Shown in pieces: positions 42,942 to 51,047 of a DNA stretch of 64,000 bases; the first letter of the stretch is position 1; every line of letters begins with the position of its first letter. Made by a program: the position numbers and the translations under genes. Location of the stretch: NCBI RefSeq assembly GCF_008831075.1, contig NZ_WBJX01000003.1:434001-498000 (forward strand). The letters are read 5' to 3'. This stretch comes from Pseudoclavibacter terrae. GTDB lineage: Bacteria; Actinomycetota; Actinomycetes; Actinomycetales; Microbacteriaceae. Below the pieces are notes generated by a model. The model did not search any database and was not told the origin of the DNA. It saw nothing but the letters and a program-made list of their open reading frames with translations.

Positions 42942-45460
42942 CCATCGAAGTCTGCACGGGAGACGGTCTCATCGACCCGTCGGCGTTCGTCCTGAAGAGC
43001 GCCGATCTGGACACGTCGCTGATCGAGGGATCGGCCACGGCCCTCCAGGGCATGGGGTCTGGTCTCGTCGAGAAGGTGTCGACGATCAGCACGACGTGGT
43101 CTGGCATCGGCGCCTCCTACCAGGCACCCGAGCAGGAGTCCGTCTATGCAGCGATCACGCCCGCGACGAACGCGGCCGCGGATGTGGAGACCAGCTTCTC
43201 CAGTGCGGCCGGCTACCTGAACACCTACGCCGAGGCGCTGGAAGCGGTGAAACCGACGCTCAAGGACCTCGAGGACCGCGCGGCGGCGTTCCGTCAGGAG
43301 GCGCTGGCCGGCTACAACGTGACGGTGTGGGATGCGCACGGCCTGTCGATGGAGTGGATGACCACTTCCTTCAGCGATATGGACAAGAAGTCCGAGCACA
43401 TCCCTTGGGGTGAGCACGGCCCGGCGAAGGAGAAGAACACCGAGCTGCTCGCCGAGTACGCGGCGATCGTCGAGACCGTCTCACAGGCCGCGACGACGTG
43501 CGCGGCTGGCCTCGAGACGCTCAGCACCGCGCAGTACGTGACCGAGGACGAGGCCATCACCGCCGAGGCGATCATGGCGTCGACGGAGCTGCCGTGGGGC
43601 TACCCGTCGGAAGAGGACCGCAACTGCTCGGAGTCGGTCGCGCATGGGGCCGGCAACTTCTGGCACGGCACGTGGACGGGCGCGGCGTCGCTCATCGGCC
43701 GGGACCCCGTCACCGGCGACTGGGGCTGGGACAATGCGGGGGCCGCGTGGGGCGGGCTCGGCAACTTCGCCCTCTCGACGGCCGTCGTGCTGTCCCCGAC
43801 AACGTGGGCCGTGAAGCTCGTCGCGCCCGGCTCTGAGGCTGACCAGTGGTTCGACGACCGCGTCAACGTCGCCGCGACCGGCTGGGGCAGCCTCATCGGC
43901 TACGACCACCAGGCCGCGCTCGCCGGTGAGAACGGCTTCCACGCGTGGGAGGAGGACGCGGTCGCGACGGGCACCGAGACGCTCGCGAACATCGTCACCT
44001 TCTTCATCCCAGGCGCGAACGTCGCGAAGGGCGTCTCGACGGCCGGCAAGGTCGGCTCGATCGTGACGCGTGTCGGCGGGGCCGCCGCTGACTTCGCGAT
44101 TCCCGGCGGCTCGCTCGCGGTCGGCCTCGCGACCAAGGGCATCAAGTTCTCGCCGGACGGCCTGAAGATCACGCCGTACGTGGGCGCGACCGGGGTCGTG
44201 GATGCGCTCTCGCCGTCCGGCGGGGTGCCGCCGGTCTCGAACGCGTTCGGGTTGGAGACGCCCGGGTCGGTGCCGACCGCTCCCGCGGGCGGAGCGCCGG
44301 GGGTGCCGACAGGGTCTGGCGCGCCGGGAGCCGCGCCGTCCGGAGCCGGGACTCCAGGGGCTGGGAGCTCCGGAGCCGGGACTCCAGGGGCTGGGACTCC
44401 AGGGGCTGGCGGACCTGCCATCACCGCGCCAGAAGCGCCGAGTACGTCGGGTGCGCAGGGCACCTCCGGTGCGCAGGGCACCTCCGGTACGCCGGGCGCG
44501 CCCGATGCGCCGGGCGCGCCTCGCACGCCCGATGAGGCGACCGGGCCTACTGGACCGGCCGCGCCTCCAACCTCTCCGACCGGGCCGGCTGCACCGGCCG
44601 GGCCTCCAACCTCTCCAGGCGGGCCTGCTGGTGGCGGAGGCGCTGTCGATGGCAACGCCAGCGGGGGAACAGGCGGCAAGCCGGACGGCGACTCCGTCGT
44701 CAACCAGAAGGACGCTCCCCGCAAGCCGACCCCCGACGACTACGAGAACGCGTACGACAACGCGCCGAAGAACGCCGACGGCGTGCCGACGGACCCGAGA
44801 ACGGGTGAACCCCTCCGAGTGGATCCGGAGACGGGGAAGCAGGGCTGGCAGCTCAAGTACGACACGGAGACGGACACGTTCGTTGCTCGGAACCCCGGCC
44901 AGGGGTACTTTGCGCCGAACCCGCCGGCAGCGGCGCTGGACTTCGATCCGGCGGTCGGCTCGTCCTACTCGTCCGGCGACGCGCACCTGCCTGGTGGGCA
45001 CCCGCCGACGACTCCTGAAGCGACCTGGGACCCGAAGTCTGGTGAAGCGGGGTACGCCCACGTCACGCCGACCTCGCCGAAGGGCATCGACTACCAGGCG
45101 CAGATCAGCGGCCTCGAGGTGCTCCCGGACGGGCGCCAGCCTGAGTACGTCGTGCCGAGCGACACTCCCAGCGGCGCCGTGAAGTTCGACGGGCACACGA
45201 TGCGAGGCGACCCGCCCGTCGAGGTCTTCCTTGAAGCGAAGGACGGCTACGGCATCCTGGGCAACGCCCCGTACACGCACAAGGCGATGGAGATGGCCCA
45301 GAGCATCGAGGACCAGATCACGAGGCAGCTCGACGCGATGCCGGAGGGCGCCGTCCTAGAGTGGCACGTGTCCGACCCGGTCGGTGCGGCAGCGATCCAG
45401 GCGATCGTCGACGCGAAGAAGTTCTCCGACGTGCACGTGTTCTACACCCCGAAGGTATGA
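42938..45460 (+). CDS. T7SS polymorphic toxin with C-terminal Tox-REase-5-like nuclease domain
   Basis: This 840-residue protein has a helical WXG/LXG-like N-terminal half (1-220), a middle part with a hydrophobic stretch (about 240-420), a Pro/Gly/Ala/Thr repeat linker (about 430-590), and a C-terminal toxin (about 710-840). The toxin has DYQAQISGL, VKFDGHTMRG (D751) and VEVFLEAKDGY (E766, K768), the D...ExK pattern of restriction-endonuclease-fold toxins, matching Tox-REase-5. Next is an Imm52-like immunity gene. There is no Sec signal, so export would be by the T7SS encoded downstream. Confidence 0.85.
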   Translation: MTIEVCTGDGLIDPSAFVLKSADLDTSLIEGSATALQGMGSGLVEKVSTISTTWSGIGASYQAPEQESVYAAITPATNAAADVETSFSSAAGYLNTYAEALEAVKPTLKDLEDRAAAFRQEALAGYNVTVWDAHGLSMEWMTTSFSDMDKKSEHIPWGEHGPAKEKNTELLAEYAAIVETVSQAATTCAAGLETLSTAQYVTEDEAITAEAIMASTELPWGYPSEEDRNCSESVAHGAGNFWHGTWTGAASLIGRDPVTGDWGWDNAGAAWGGLGNFALSTAVVLSPTTWAVKLVAPGSEADQWFDDRVNVAATGWGSLIGYDHQAALAGENGFHAWEEDAVATGTETLANIVTFFIPGANVAKGVSTAGKVGSIVTRVGGAAADFAIPGGSLAVGLATKGIKFSPDGLKITPYVGATGVVDALSPSGGVPPVSNAFGLETPGSVPTAPAGGAPGVPTGSGAPGAAPSGAGTPGAGSSGAGTPGAGTPGAGGPAITAPEAPSTSGAQGTSGAQGTSGTPGAPDAPGAPRTPDEATGPTGPAAPPTSPTGPAAPAGPPTSPGGPAGGGGAVDGNASGGTGGKPDGDSVVNQKDAPRKPTPDDYENAYDNAPKNADGVPTDPRTGEPLRVDPETGKQGWQLKYDTETDTFVARNPGQGYFAPNPPAAALDFDPAVGSSYSSGDAHLPGGHPPTTPEATWDPKSGEAGYAHVTPTSPKGIDYQAQISGLEVLPDGRQPEYVVPSDTPSGAVKFDGHTMRGDPPVEVFLEAKDGYGILGNAPYTHKAMEMAQSIEDQITRQLDAMPEGAVLEWHVSDPVGAAAIQAIVDAKKFSDVHVFYTPKV
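44338..44490 (+). repeat. Tandem repeats in the toxin linker
   Basis: A unit built on CCGGAGCCGGGACTCCAGG is repeated from about 44338 to 44410, and an 18-nt unit (GTGCGCAGGGCACCTCC) is repeated at about 44450-44486. They code for Gly-Ala-Gly-Thr-Pro and Thr-Ser-Gly-Ala-Gln-Gly repeats that extend the linker between the export part and the toxin. Confidence 0.75.
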
Positions 45461-46153
45461 GTGGCTATGACGACCTGGCTTGATGGTTCAGAGTTCGCAG
45501 TGAGCGCCGTGTGGGCTCGGCTGGGAGCTTCACCCGAGTGGATCGCGCAGCGCACCGATGTGCTCGTTCAGCGCTTGAGCGAGTCGTTGCGCCTGACGGG
45601 GTGGCAGGTGGTCGGCGGTGGCGACTGGGAGGGCACCGAGGAGCAGAAGGTGGCCGTCGTCGCGGCTCACGTGAACTCCGGCTCAGGCCAGGCGCAGCTC
45701 GGCGACGGCTACTCGTTCTCGCTGTTCGCTTCGAACGCCGCGGTGCACGTGAGGCTGCACACCCAGGCCGGCAGCGACCGGGTGGGGCGTCGGCTGCCGT
45801 CGCATTCCTCGATGCTCCACGTCTCGCCGACGGGGCCCGGCGCGGTCTCCGGCGAGCAGGGCGGGGCGATGGTCGAGGCGATGGTCGAGGCCTGGTCCCC
45901 GCTGCAGGTCGACCTCTCGATTCCGGACCTCTTCAAGATCGCGCGGCGCGGAGGGTGGAAGATCCCGCCCGCGAACCGACTGTGGCTTGCAGCGGAGGTC
46001 GGCGCGGCTGACGAGGCGGCCGAGGGGGTCGCCGTCTCCCGTCTCGGCGACGGGACGCTGTTCTCGGCACCGGATGACTGGGATGCGCAGCGCGTCGTTG
46101 ACGCCATGGCGGAGACCCGGGAGCGCAACGGCCTCGACGTGCTGCCGCATTGA
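45461..46153 (+). CDS. Imm52-like immunity protein
   Basis: The 230-residue product starts directly after the toxin stop (GTG at 45461; ATG at 45467 is the alternative). It is soluble and cytoplasmic. The pattern MTTWLDGSEFAVSAVWARLGASPEWIAQRTDVLVQRLSES and the later ANRLWLAAEVGAADEAAEGVAVSRLGDGTLFSAPDDWDA resemble immunity protein 52, a family found next to Tox-REase-5 toxins. It should bind and block the nuclease domain. Pairing follows the usual toxin-then-immunity order. Confidence 0.78.
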   Translation: MAMTTWLDGSEFAVSAVWARLGASPEWIAQRTDVLVQRLSESLRLTGWQVVGGGDWEGTEEQKVAVVAAHVNSGSGQAQLGDGYSFSLFASNAAVHVRLHTQAGSDRVGRRLPSHSSMLHVSPTGPGAVSGEQGGAMVEAMVEAWSPLQVDLSIPDLFKIARRGGWKIPPANRLWLAAEVGAADEAAEGVAVSRLGDGTLFSAPDDWDAQRVVDAMAETRERNGLDVLPH

Positions 46154-46198
46154 CGCTGCGGATGGCAGCGACCTGGACGAGATGAGAGAAGGAGTCGA

Positions 46199-46594
46199 GT
46201 GAGCGACTACCGCACGCAGATCACGGGTCTGCTGCCGACCGCGGACGGCCGAATTCCGCAGTGGAACGTCCCGGATCCGCTCACCGATGGCGGCTTCGTG
46301 CCGTTCGATGGTCGCACGCTGCGAGGTCCGGAGCGTCACGAGGTCCTGCTGCAGGCGTTCGCGGCCGATCGCGTGCCGGAGCTGCGGCAGTGGCCCGACA
46401 CCGAAGAGGCTGTGGAGACGGGGCGACGCGTCTTGGGGCTCGCTGCGGCCCAGTTGCGCGTGAAGCCCCCTGAATCCATTGTGGAGTGGCATTTCGAAGA
46501 CGCCCCCACCGGGGACGCGGTGAACCGCCTCTTCGTCGACGCCGGTCTCACAGGTATCGACGTCCGCTACACGCCTGCAGTCGTCGGCGAGTGA
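46199..46594 (+). CDS. Free-standing Tox-REase-5-like domain with altered catalytic motif
   Basis: This 131-residue protein aligns along its length with the C-terminal domain of the toxin two genes upstream. Shared patterns are DY(R)xQITGL, ADGR-P, the PFDGRTLRG block, EVLL and SIVEWHFEDAP ... VRYTP. D37 matches the toxin D751, but the E-A-K at the active site is Q52-A53-F54. There is no export domain. The GTG start follows AGAAGGAGTCGA, so it should be translated. It may be a non-catalytic mimic that shields the cell, a remnant of an earlier toxin cassette, or a partner of Imm52. Confidence 0.78.
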   Translation: MSDYRTQITGLLPTADGRIPQWNVPDPLTDGGFVPFDGRTLRGPERHEVLLQAFAADRVPELRQWPDTEEAVETGRRVLGLAAAQLRVKPPESIVEWHFEDAPTGDAVNRLFVDAGLTGIDVRYTPAVVGE

Positions 46595-46635
46595 GCTGAC
46601 CCGGCATCCGCCTGGCCCGTGACCGGCGAGCACGA

Positions 46636-46681
46636 ACGAGCGGCGGCGAGCATCCGCTTCGGGATGCTCGCCGCCGCTCGT
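46636..46681. terminator. Perfect 20-bp terminator hairpin
   Basis: Arms 46636-46655 and 46662-46681 are exact complements with a GCTTCG loop. It separates the toxin operon from the convergent WXG100-like genes. Confidence 0.9.
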
Positions 46682-46697
46682 ATGCGCGTGCCTGTGC

Positions 46698-47006
46698 CTA
46701 GCCGGGGATCGACGCGCGTGCCGCGGACAGTGCGCGGCGGGCCACGTCGTCGTTCTCGACAAGCGAGTTGCGGATGGCGGCGATGACGTCGCGAACCTGC
46801 TGGCCTGCTGAGTTCCACTGCTGCTCGAGGTGCGCGTACTCCTCCGAGACGCCGTCGGCCTGGTAGTCGGCCATGGCCGACTTGACGTCGGCGTCGCGGC
46901 GGTCGAGCGCCGACTCGAGTCGGGCGGCGACCTGCTCGAAGTTCGCCTGCGTCGCCTCGGACGAGCCGATGTTGTAGTCGTTGCGATCCATCTGGTTCGT
47001 GAACAT
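46698..47006 (-). CDS. ESAT-6/WXG100-like protein (WNS variant)
   Basis: This 102-residue helical hairpin protein resembles the pore-forming ESAT-6-like family. The turn reads QQWNSAGQQV where W-x-G is expected, and the C-terminal helix ends ARRALSAARASIPG. SD GAGGAGAAC precedes the ATG at 47006. The product is a likely T7SS substrate or structural secretion partner. It is encoded in tandem with a second small protein (47046-47393) and oriented away from the secretion genes, across a shared promoter region. Confidence 0.85.
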   Translation of the reverse strand: MFTNQMDRNDYNIGSSEATQANFEQVAARLESALDRRDADVKSAMADYQADGVSEEYAHLEQQWNSAGQQVRDVIAAIRNSLVENDDVARRALSAARASIPG

Positions 47007-47045
47007 GCGTGTTCTCCTCGTTCTCGTCGCGTCGGTGTCTGAGCG

Positions 47046-47393
47046 CTAGGCCTGCGGGCGGATGCGCGTCAGGAAGGACTCGGAGCTGAAGTCGGTCGAT
47101 CCGGCCGCGGCCTCGTGCGTCGCGGCTCCGTCGTCGGCGGCGGCGACGAAGGCCTTGTTCTGGCCGCTGATGGAGGTGACGATGCCGACGAGCGCCGAGT
47201 TGAGGGCGTTCGAGATCTCGTCGGTCTTCGACTTGAAGTTGTTGAAGCTGGCCTTCGCGGGCCCGTTGAAGGTAGAGGAGAGCGGCTCGGCGGCGTCGAA
47301 GAGCTGCTTCACGAGCTCGCCGAGGTCGTCCGATTCGGTCTGCGACTTGTTGCCGAGCGTGACCAGGGTCTGGTCTTCCATTGCGAACTTCAT
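47046..47393 (-). CDS. ESAT-6/WXG100-like protein (FNG variant)
   Basis: The 115-residue product has two predicted helices around the turn STFNGPAKASFNNF, where Phe replaces the Trp of W-x-G. It starts at 47393 behind GGAGAGGATG. The tail is Ala/Thr/Ser-rich and ends ESFLTRIRPQA. It is 39 bp upstream of the second WXG100-like gene, so the pair is probably one operon giving a heterodimer. No Y-x-x-x-D/E export signal is obvious at the C-terminus. Confidence 0.82.
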   Translation of the reverse strand: MKFAMEDQTLVTLGNKSQTESDDLGELVKQLFDAAEPLSSTFNGPAKASFNNFKSKTDEISNALNSALVGIVTSISGQNKAFVAAADDGAATHEAAAGSTDFSSESFLTRIRPQA

Positions 47394-47483
47394 GGCATCC
47401 TCTCCAGCACCGCGATCGGCGCGCGTTCTTATCCGGAGACGCCAGTCCAGCACGGGATGCCCGCCGTCGTCCAACTTTTTACC

Positions 47484-47497
47484 GGGGAGTTCTCCCC
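47484..47497. promoter_or_regulatory. GGGGAG-TT-CTCCCC palindrome between divergent T7SS units
   Basis: A perfect 6-2-6 palindrome in the gap between the WXG100 operon (minus) and the RDD-FHA gene (plus). It fits the GGGGAG...CCC motif seen at 41011 and 62381. Confidence 0.55.
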
Positions 47498-47534
47498 TCC
47501 CGGCGTCAGGTTTGGCCGACTAGCCTTGCGACTC

Positions 47535-48266
47535 GTGTGGAAAACGGCCGAGCTCCCAGCGGCGACCGCCCAGCTCGCCTGGTCGATCGCGCTCGACGTG
47601 GCGCTCGCGCTCGTGGTGATTGCTGGCCTCTCGCTGCTCGCCGCGGGCCACAGCCTCGCGTTGGCGGTGCTCGTCGGGGGGTTCGTGGCGCTCGTCCTGC
47701 TCGCGGTCTGGTGGTGGATGCGCGCTGCGCTCGGCACGAGCGCGGGCCACGCGCTGCTGGGGCTCCGGACCGTCGCCCGTTCGACGGGCATGCCCGCGCA
47801 TCCGTTCACGGGCGCACGCGCGACGCTGAACGTGCGGAAGGCGAGTGACCCGCTGCGGCTGGTGCCGGCCGTGATCGAGCTCGCCCCGCCCACTCGCGTG
47901 CCCCAGCGGTTCTCGAGTCCAGACCTCGAACTGCACTTCGATGACGGGTCGCGTCACATCGTCCGCGGCGTGATCGTCGTCGGCCGCGCCCCGCAGGTCT
48001 CGTCGAGGAGCCAGCGGCCGGTCGCCGTGCCCGACTTCTCGCGCAGCCTCGCCCCGACGCACGTGCGCCTCGAGCCGAACTTCGAGGGCGTGCTCGTCAC
48101 CGATCTCGGCAGTGTCGCCGGCACGTGGGCGTTCGCGGGCGGCGACCCGCAGCGCTTGCAGGCGGAGACCGCCGTCACCGTTCCCTTCGGAACGGTGCTT
48201 GCCCTCGGTTCGAGGCGCGTGCGCCTCGGCCGGCCCGGCGCGACAGGAACGGGGGTGGCCGCGTGA
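47535..48266 (+). CDS. RDD-FHA domain membrane protein of the T7SS locus
   Basis: The product (243 residues) has two membrane helices (about 17-35 and 43-62) of RDD type, with the motif GHALLGLRTVARSTGMPAHP, and a C-terminal FHA-like domain (about 140-235) containing SLAPTHVRLEPNFEGVLVTDLGSVAGTWA. FHA domains bind phospho-threonine, so this may sense or recruit phosphorylated T7SS components. The GTG at 47535 lies 8 nt after a TAGCCT box (47521-47526), pointing to a leaderless mRNA. It is the first gene of the core secretion operon. Confidence 0.8.
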   Translation: MWKTAELPAATAQLAWSIALDVALALVVIAGLSLLAAGHSLALAVLVGGFVALVLLAVWWWMRAALGTSAGHALLGLRTVARSTGMPAHPFTGARATLNVRKASDPLRLVPAVIELAPPTRVPQRFSSPDLELHFDDGSRHIVRGVIVVGRAPQVSSRSQRPVAVPDFSRSLAPTHVRLEPNFEGVLVTDLGSVAGTWAFAGGDPQRLQAETAVTVPFGTVLALGSRRVRLGRPGATGTGVAA

Positions 48267-48763
48267 GTGAGACGGACCGCACGCTCATCGACACGACGCG
48301 AGCGCACCGCGAGCGGATGCTCGGCGCGCTCGCGCATGGACCGCAGGCGACGAGACGCACCGTCAACACCAACGTGGGTCGTCTGCTCGGCTCGGTGATC
48401 CTCGGCGCCGTCATCTGCTGCGCATGCCTCGGCACGAGCTTCGTCGTGAACCTGCTCGAGGACCGCAAGCAGCAGGAGGCGATCTCCGCGTTCCAGGCGG
48501 CGGCCGCAGCGAACCCCGTGCAGCCGGGTGGCACGGTCGTGAAGGACGAGGCGACCGGCTTCCTGCTCGACCAGGCGACGGGCCAGTACACCGACCCGCG
48601 TACGGGGTTCGTCGTCGACCCGGCCACCGGCTACGCGACGGACCCGGCCGGCAAGCTCATCGACACGAGGATCGGCTGGTACATCGACCCGGCTACGGGG
48701 TACTACACCAACCCGACGAGCGGCATCACGGTCGACCCGCAGACGCTGACGGTGGTCGAGTGA
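48263..48763 (+). CDS. Single-pass membrane protein with DPATG repeats (T7SS)
   Basis: The 166-residue protein has a cytoplasmic N-terminus, one membrane helix (about 37-57, LGSVILGAVICCACLGTSFV), a short helical spacer, and an extracellular part with five imperfect repeats of the type D-(P/Q)-A/R-T-G-x-Y/F-x-(T/V)-D. No family is recognised. The GTG overlaps the RDD-FHA stop (GTGA). It is too small for EccB. Position suggests a T7SS assembly factor or cell-wall contact. Confidence 0.72.
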   Translation: MSETDRTLIDTTRAHRERMLGALAHGPQATRRTVNTNVGRLLGSVILGAVICCACLGTSFVVNLLEDRKQQEAISAFQAAAAANPVQPGGTVVKDEATGFLLDQATGQYTDPRTGFVVDPATGYATDPAGKLIDTRIGWYIDPATGYYTNPTSGITVDPQTLTVVE

Positions 48764-48831
48764 GCAGCGCCAGCCCTGGCATTCGGCGAGCGAACCCCGA
48801 CGCCCGGCGACAGAACCCTGAGGAGCACTGA
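48760..48831 (+). CDS. Possible 23-residue micro-ORF between anchor and eccD genes
   Basis: GTG at 48760 overlaps the anchor stop (GTGA), and its TGA at 48829-48831 directly abuts the GTG of eccD. The short product is Arg/Pro/Asn-rich. It may merely keep ribosomes moving onto eccD; no homologue is known. Confidence 0.25.
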   Translation: MSSASPGIRRANPDARRQNPEEH

Positions 48832-50166
48832 GTGTCGTACACGCGACTCACCGTCATCGGCAGCGAGCGGAAGGCAGAGCTCGCGCTGCCGAGCACCGAG
48901 CCCGTCGGAGTGCTCCTTCCTCACGTCCTCGAGCTGCTCGAGGAGCAGCCCCGCGGCGGTGACGTGCTGATCCTGACGACGCTCACCGGCGCGTCCCTCG
49001 ACTTCGACGCGACCCTCGAGGAGCAGGGGGTGCGGCCGGGCGCCATGCTGCGCGTGACGACCGCCGACGACGCCCCGCAGGCGCCAGAGGTCATCGACAT
49101 CACCGACGCCATCACGGAGGCCGGCGCCACGAGGCGGGACGCCTGGGGAGAGGCGCACACGCGCACGACGCTGGCCGTCACCGCCGGGGTCGCCGCAGCG
49201 GGTGCTGCCATGTGGGCCATGGGCGCGTTCGCGCTTCCGGCGCAGTGGATGCTCGCCGCCGTGGCACTGCTCGCGGCCGTTGGAGCGGGACTCGCGCGGT
49301 CGGGCCAGCGGGTCGCTGCGGTCGCCGTCGCGAGCGCAGCGATCGGGATCGCGCTGCCCGCCGCGTTCGGGCTCGCCGCGGAGGTCGGCGGCACCGGCGG
49401 CACCGGCGGCACGGAGGCTCTGGTGCCGAACACGGTGCTCGTCGCCGCCATGTCCGCCTGGTTCGTGCTCGGACTCGTGTGGGGCATCGGGTTCCAACGG
49501 GGGTCTGCGAGGTACGGCGCCGCAGTCGGGCTGCTCGCCAGCAGCATCCTCTTCTTCCTGAGCCTTGCGGGCTTCGATCGCGGCGGCGTCGCGGTCATCG
49601 TGTCCGTGCTGAGCGTCGCGGCCCTCGGCGTGCTCCCTGGCGCGGCCCTCTCCCTCAGCGGCCTCACGTCCTACGACGACCGCATCATGCGCGGTGAGCG
49701 CGCCTCGACGGTTGACGTGCGCGCTGCCATCAGCGAGTCGTTCGCGCAGCTCACCTGGACGGTCATCGCCGTGTCGGTCGTCGCCGCGCTGTCGCTCACC
49801 GAGCTGCTGCTCTCGGCCGACCCGTGGCGGCAGGGGCTCGCGGGGGCCCTCGCCATCGTCGCGCTCCTGCGCATGCGCACGTTCCCACTCGCACCTCCCC
49901 GTCTCGCGCTGCTGGCCGCCGCCGTCGTGCCCGGCATCCTGTGGCTGCTCTCGACGCCGCTCCTCGGCGACGGCGAGAAGGCCCTCGCCGCGGGCGTCGC
50001 GGCGCTGGTCGCGGTCGCCACCGCCGCGTGGAGCCCGAGCGGGGTCGTCGCCGCCAAGCTCAGGCGCTGGGCCGACATCGTCGAGCTGCTCGTGGTGCTC
50101 ACTGTCGTGCCCCTCGCGCTCGGTTCGTTCGGGATCTTCGCCGACCTCCTCGAGGCGTTCCGTTGA
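48832..50166 (+). CDS. eccD: EccD-like T7SS membrane protein
   Basis: This 444-residue protein has a ubiquitin-like YukD domain (about 1-82) and about 11 predicted membrane helices from residue 102, the architecture of EccD, which forms the central membrane vestibule of ESX systems. The N-terminus MSYTRLTVIGSERKAELALPSTEPVGVLLPHVLELL fits. The GTG start follows TGAGGAG. Symbol is given by architecture; sequence identity to mycobacterial EccD is unverified. Confidence 0.88.
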   Translation: MSYTRLTVIGSERKAELALPSTEPVGVLLPHVLELLEEQPRGGDVLILTTLTGASLDFDATLEEQGVRPGAMLRVTTADDAPQAPEVIDITDAITEAGATRRDAWGEAHTRTTLAVTAGVAAAGAAMWAMGAFALPAQWMLAAVALLAAVGAGLARSGQRVAAVAVASAAIGIALPAAFGLAAEVGGTGGTGGTEALVPNTVLVAAMSAWFVLGLVWGIGFQRGSARYGAAVGLLASSILFFLSLAGFDRGGVAVIVSVLSVAALGVLPGAALSLSGLTSYDDRIMRGERASTVDVRAAISESFAQLTWTVIAVSVVAALSLTELLLSADPWRQGLAGALAIVALLRMRTFPLAPPRLALLAAAVVPGILWLLSTPLLGDGEKALAAGVAALVAVATAAWSPSGVVAAKLRRWADIVELLVVLTVVPLALGSFGIFADLLEAFR

Positions 50167-51047
50167 GCCGAACGAGCGCCCTGAACCTCGCCTGGCCGCA
50201 CGCGCTCACGGCGCGCGGGGCGGCCGAGCTGCGCGAGCTTCGAGAGCACGCCACCGTGCCGCTGGCCCTCCGCCGCCGTGTCGGGGTCGCCTCGCTCGCG
50301 GTCGGCGCCGGATGCACGACGGTCGCTGTGGAGCTCGCCCGCTTCCTCTCGTCGGTGCGACGTGACCGGGTGCGCTTCGTCAGCGCGCAGGGCGGGAGCC
50401 CCCGCCCCGAGCGCGGCCTCGATGGCACGGCCGTCGAGGCGCTCGAGCTGTCACCGGCGGAGTGGCCCGCCGACGTCGACGCCTGGTGGCGACTGCACCG
50501 CGCATCCAGCGACGCCTACGACCTCACGGTCACGGACTGGGGCGCGACTCCCCTGGAGCGCATCTGCGACCTCGCCGAGCACTCGCACGTGCTGTGCCTC
50601 GTGGCCCCGGCCGACCGGTCGAGCGTCCAGCAGGCGCTCGACGTCGCCGCCGCCATCGGCGCGCACACCAGGGTCGTGCTCGTCGCGGTCGACGTGCAGC
50701 GCGTCGCCGGCGTCGCGACCGAGATGCTCGTCGACAACCTCCCCTTCCCGTCCGTGCTCCTGCGACACGACCGGAAGCTGCGCGAGGGCGCGGGGCGGGG
50801 ACTCGACGGCGTGCGGATGCTGCGCCTCGGCGCCAGGGTCATCGATGCGGCCGCGGGGGTGGCGGCGCCGCCGGTGCCCACGCCGGTCGCGCAGTCGGTC
50901 CCTGGTCAGGCTGCGACTCCGGTCTCGCCCTCGGCTGCAGTTCCCGCGCCGCCTTCGGCACCCGAGCCGCCCGCGCAGGCGCCGGTGTTCCCCCCAGCAC
51001 CCAGCCGACCCGCACCCACCCCCGACCGATCAGGGAGGCGACCGTGA
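50163..51047 (+). CDS. MinD/ParA-like protein with degenerate P-loop (T7SS)
   Basis: The 294-residue product has the fold pattern of a MinD/ParA ATPase: a P-loop strand LRRRVGVASLAVGAGCTTVAVELARFL, a strand YDLTVTDWGAT, and a later strand with VLVAVDVQ. The Walker A lysine is replaced by Cys51 (GAGCTT instead of GxGKTT), and the switch region is not canonical. It probably cannot hydrolyse ATP. The C-terminal 80 residues are Pro/Ala-rich. The TTG start overlaps the eccD stop (TTGA), and its stop overlaps eccC (GTGA). ESX-1 EspI is a remote functional analogy. Confidence 0.75.
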   Translation: MSRTSALNLAWPHALTARGAAELRELREHATVPLALRRRVGVASLAVGAGCTTVAVELARFLSSVRRDRVRFVSAQGGSPRPERGLDGTAVEALELSPAEWPADVDAWWRLHRASSDAYDLTVTDWGATPLERICDLAEHSHVLCLVAPADRSSVQQALDVAAAIGAHTRVVLVAVDVQRVAGVATEMLVDNLPFPSVLLRHDRKLREGAGRGLDGVRMLRLGARVIDAAAGVAAPPVPTPVAQSVPGQAATPVSPSAAVPAPPSAPEPPAQAPVFPPAPSRPAPTPDRSGRRP

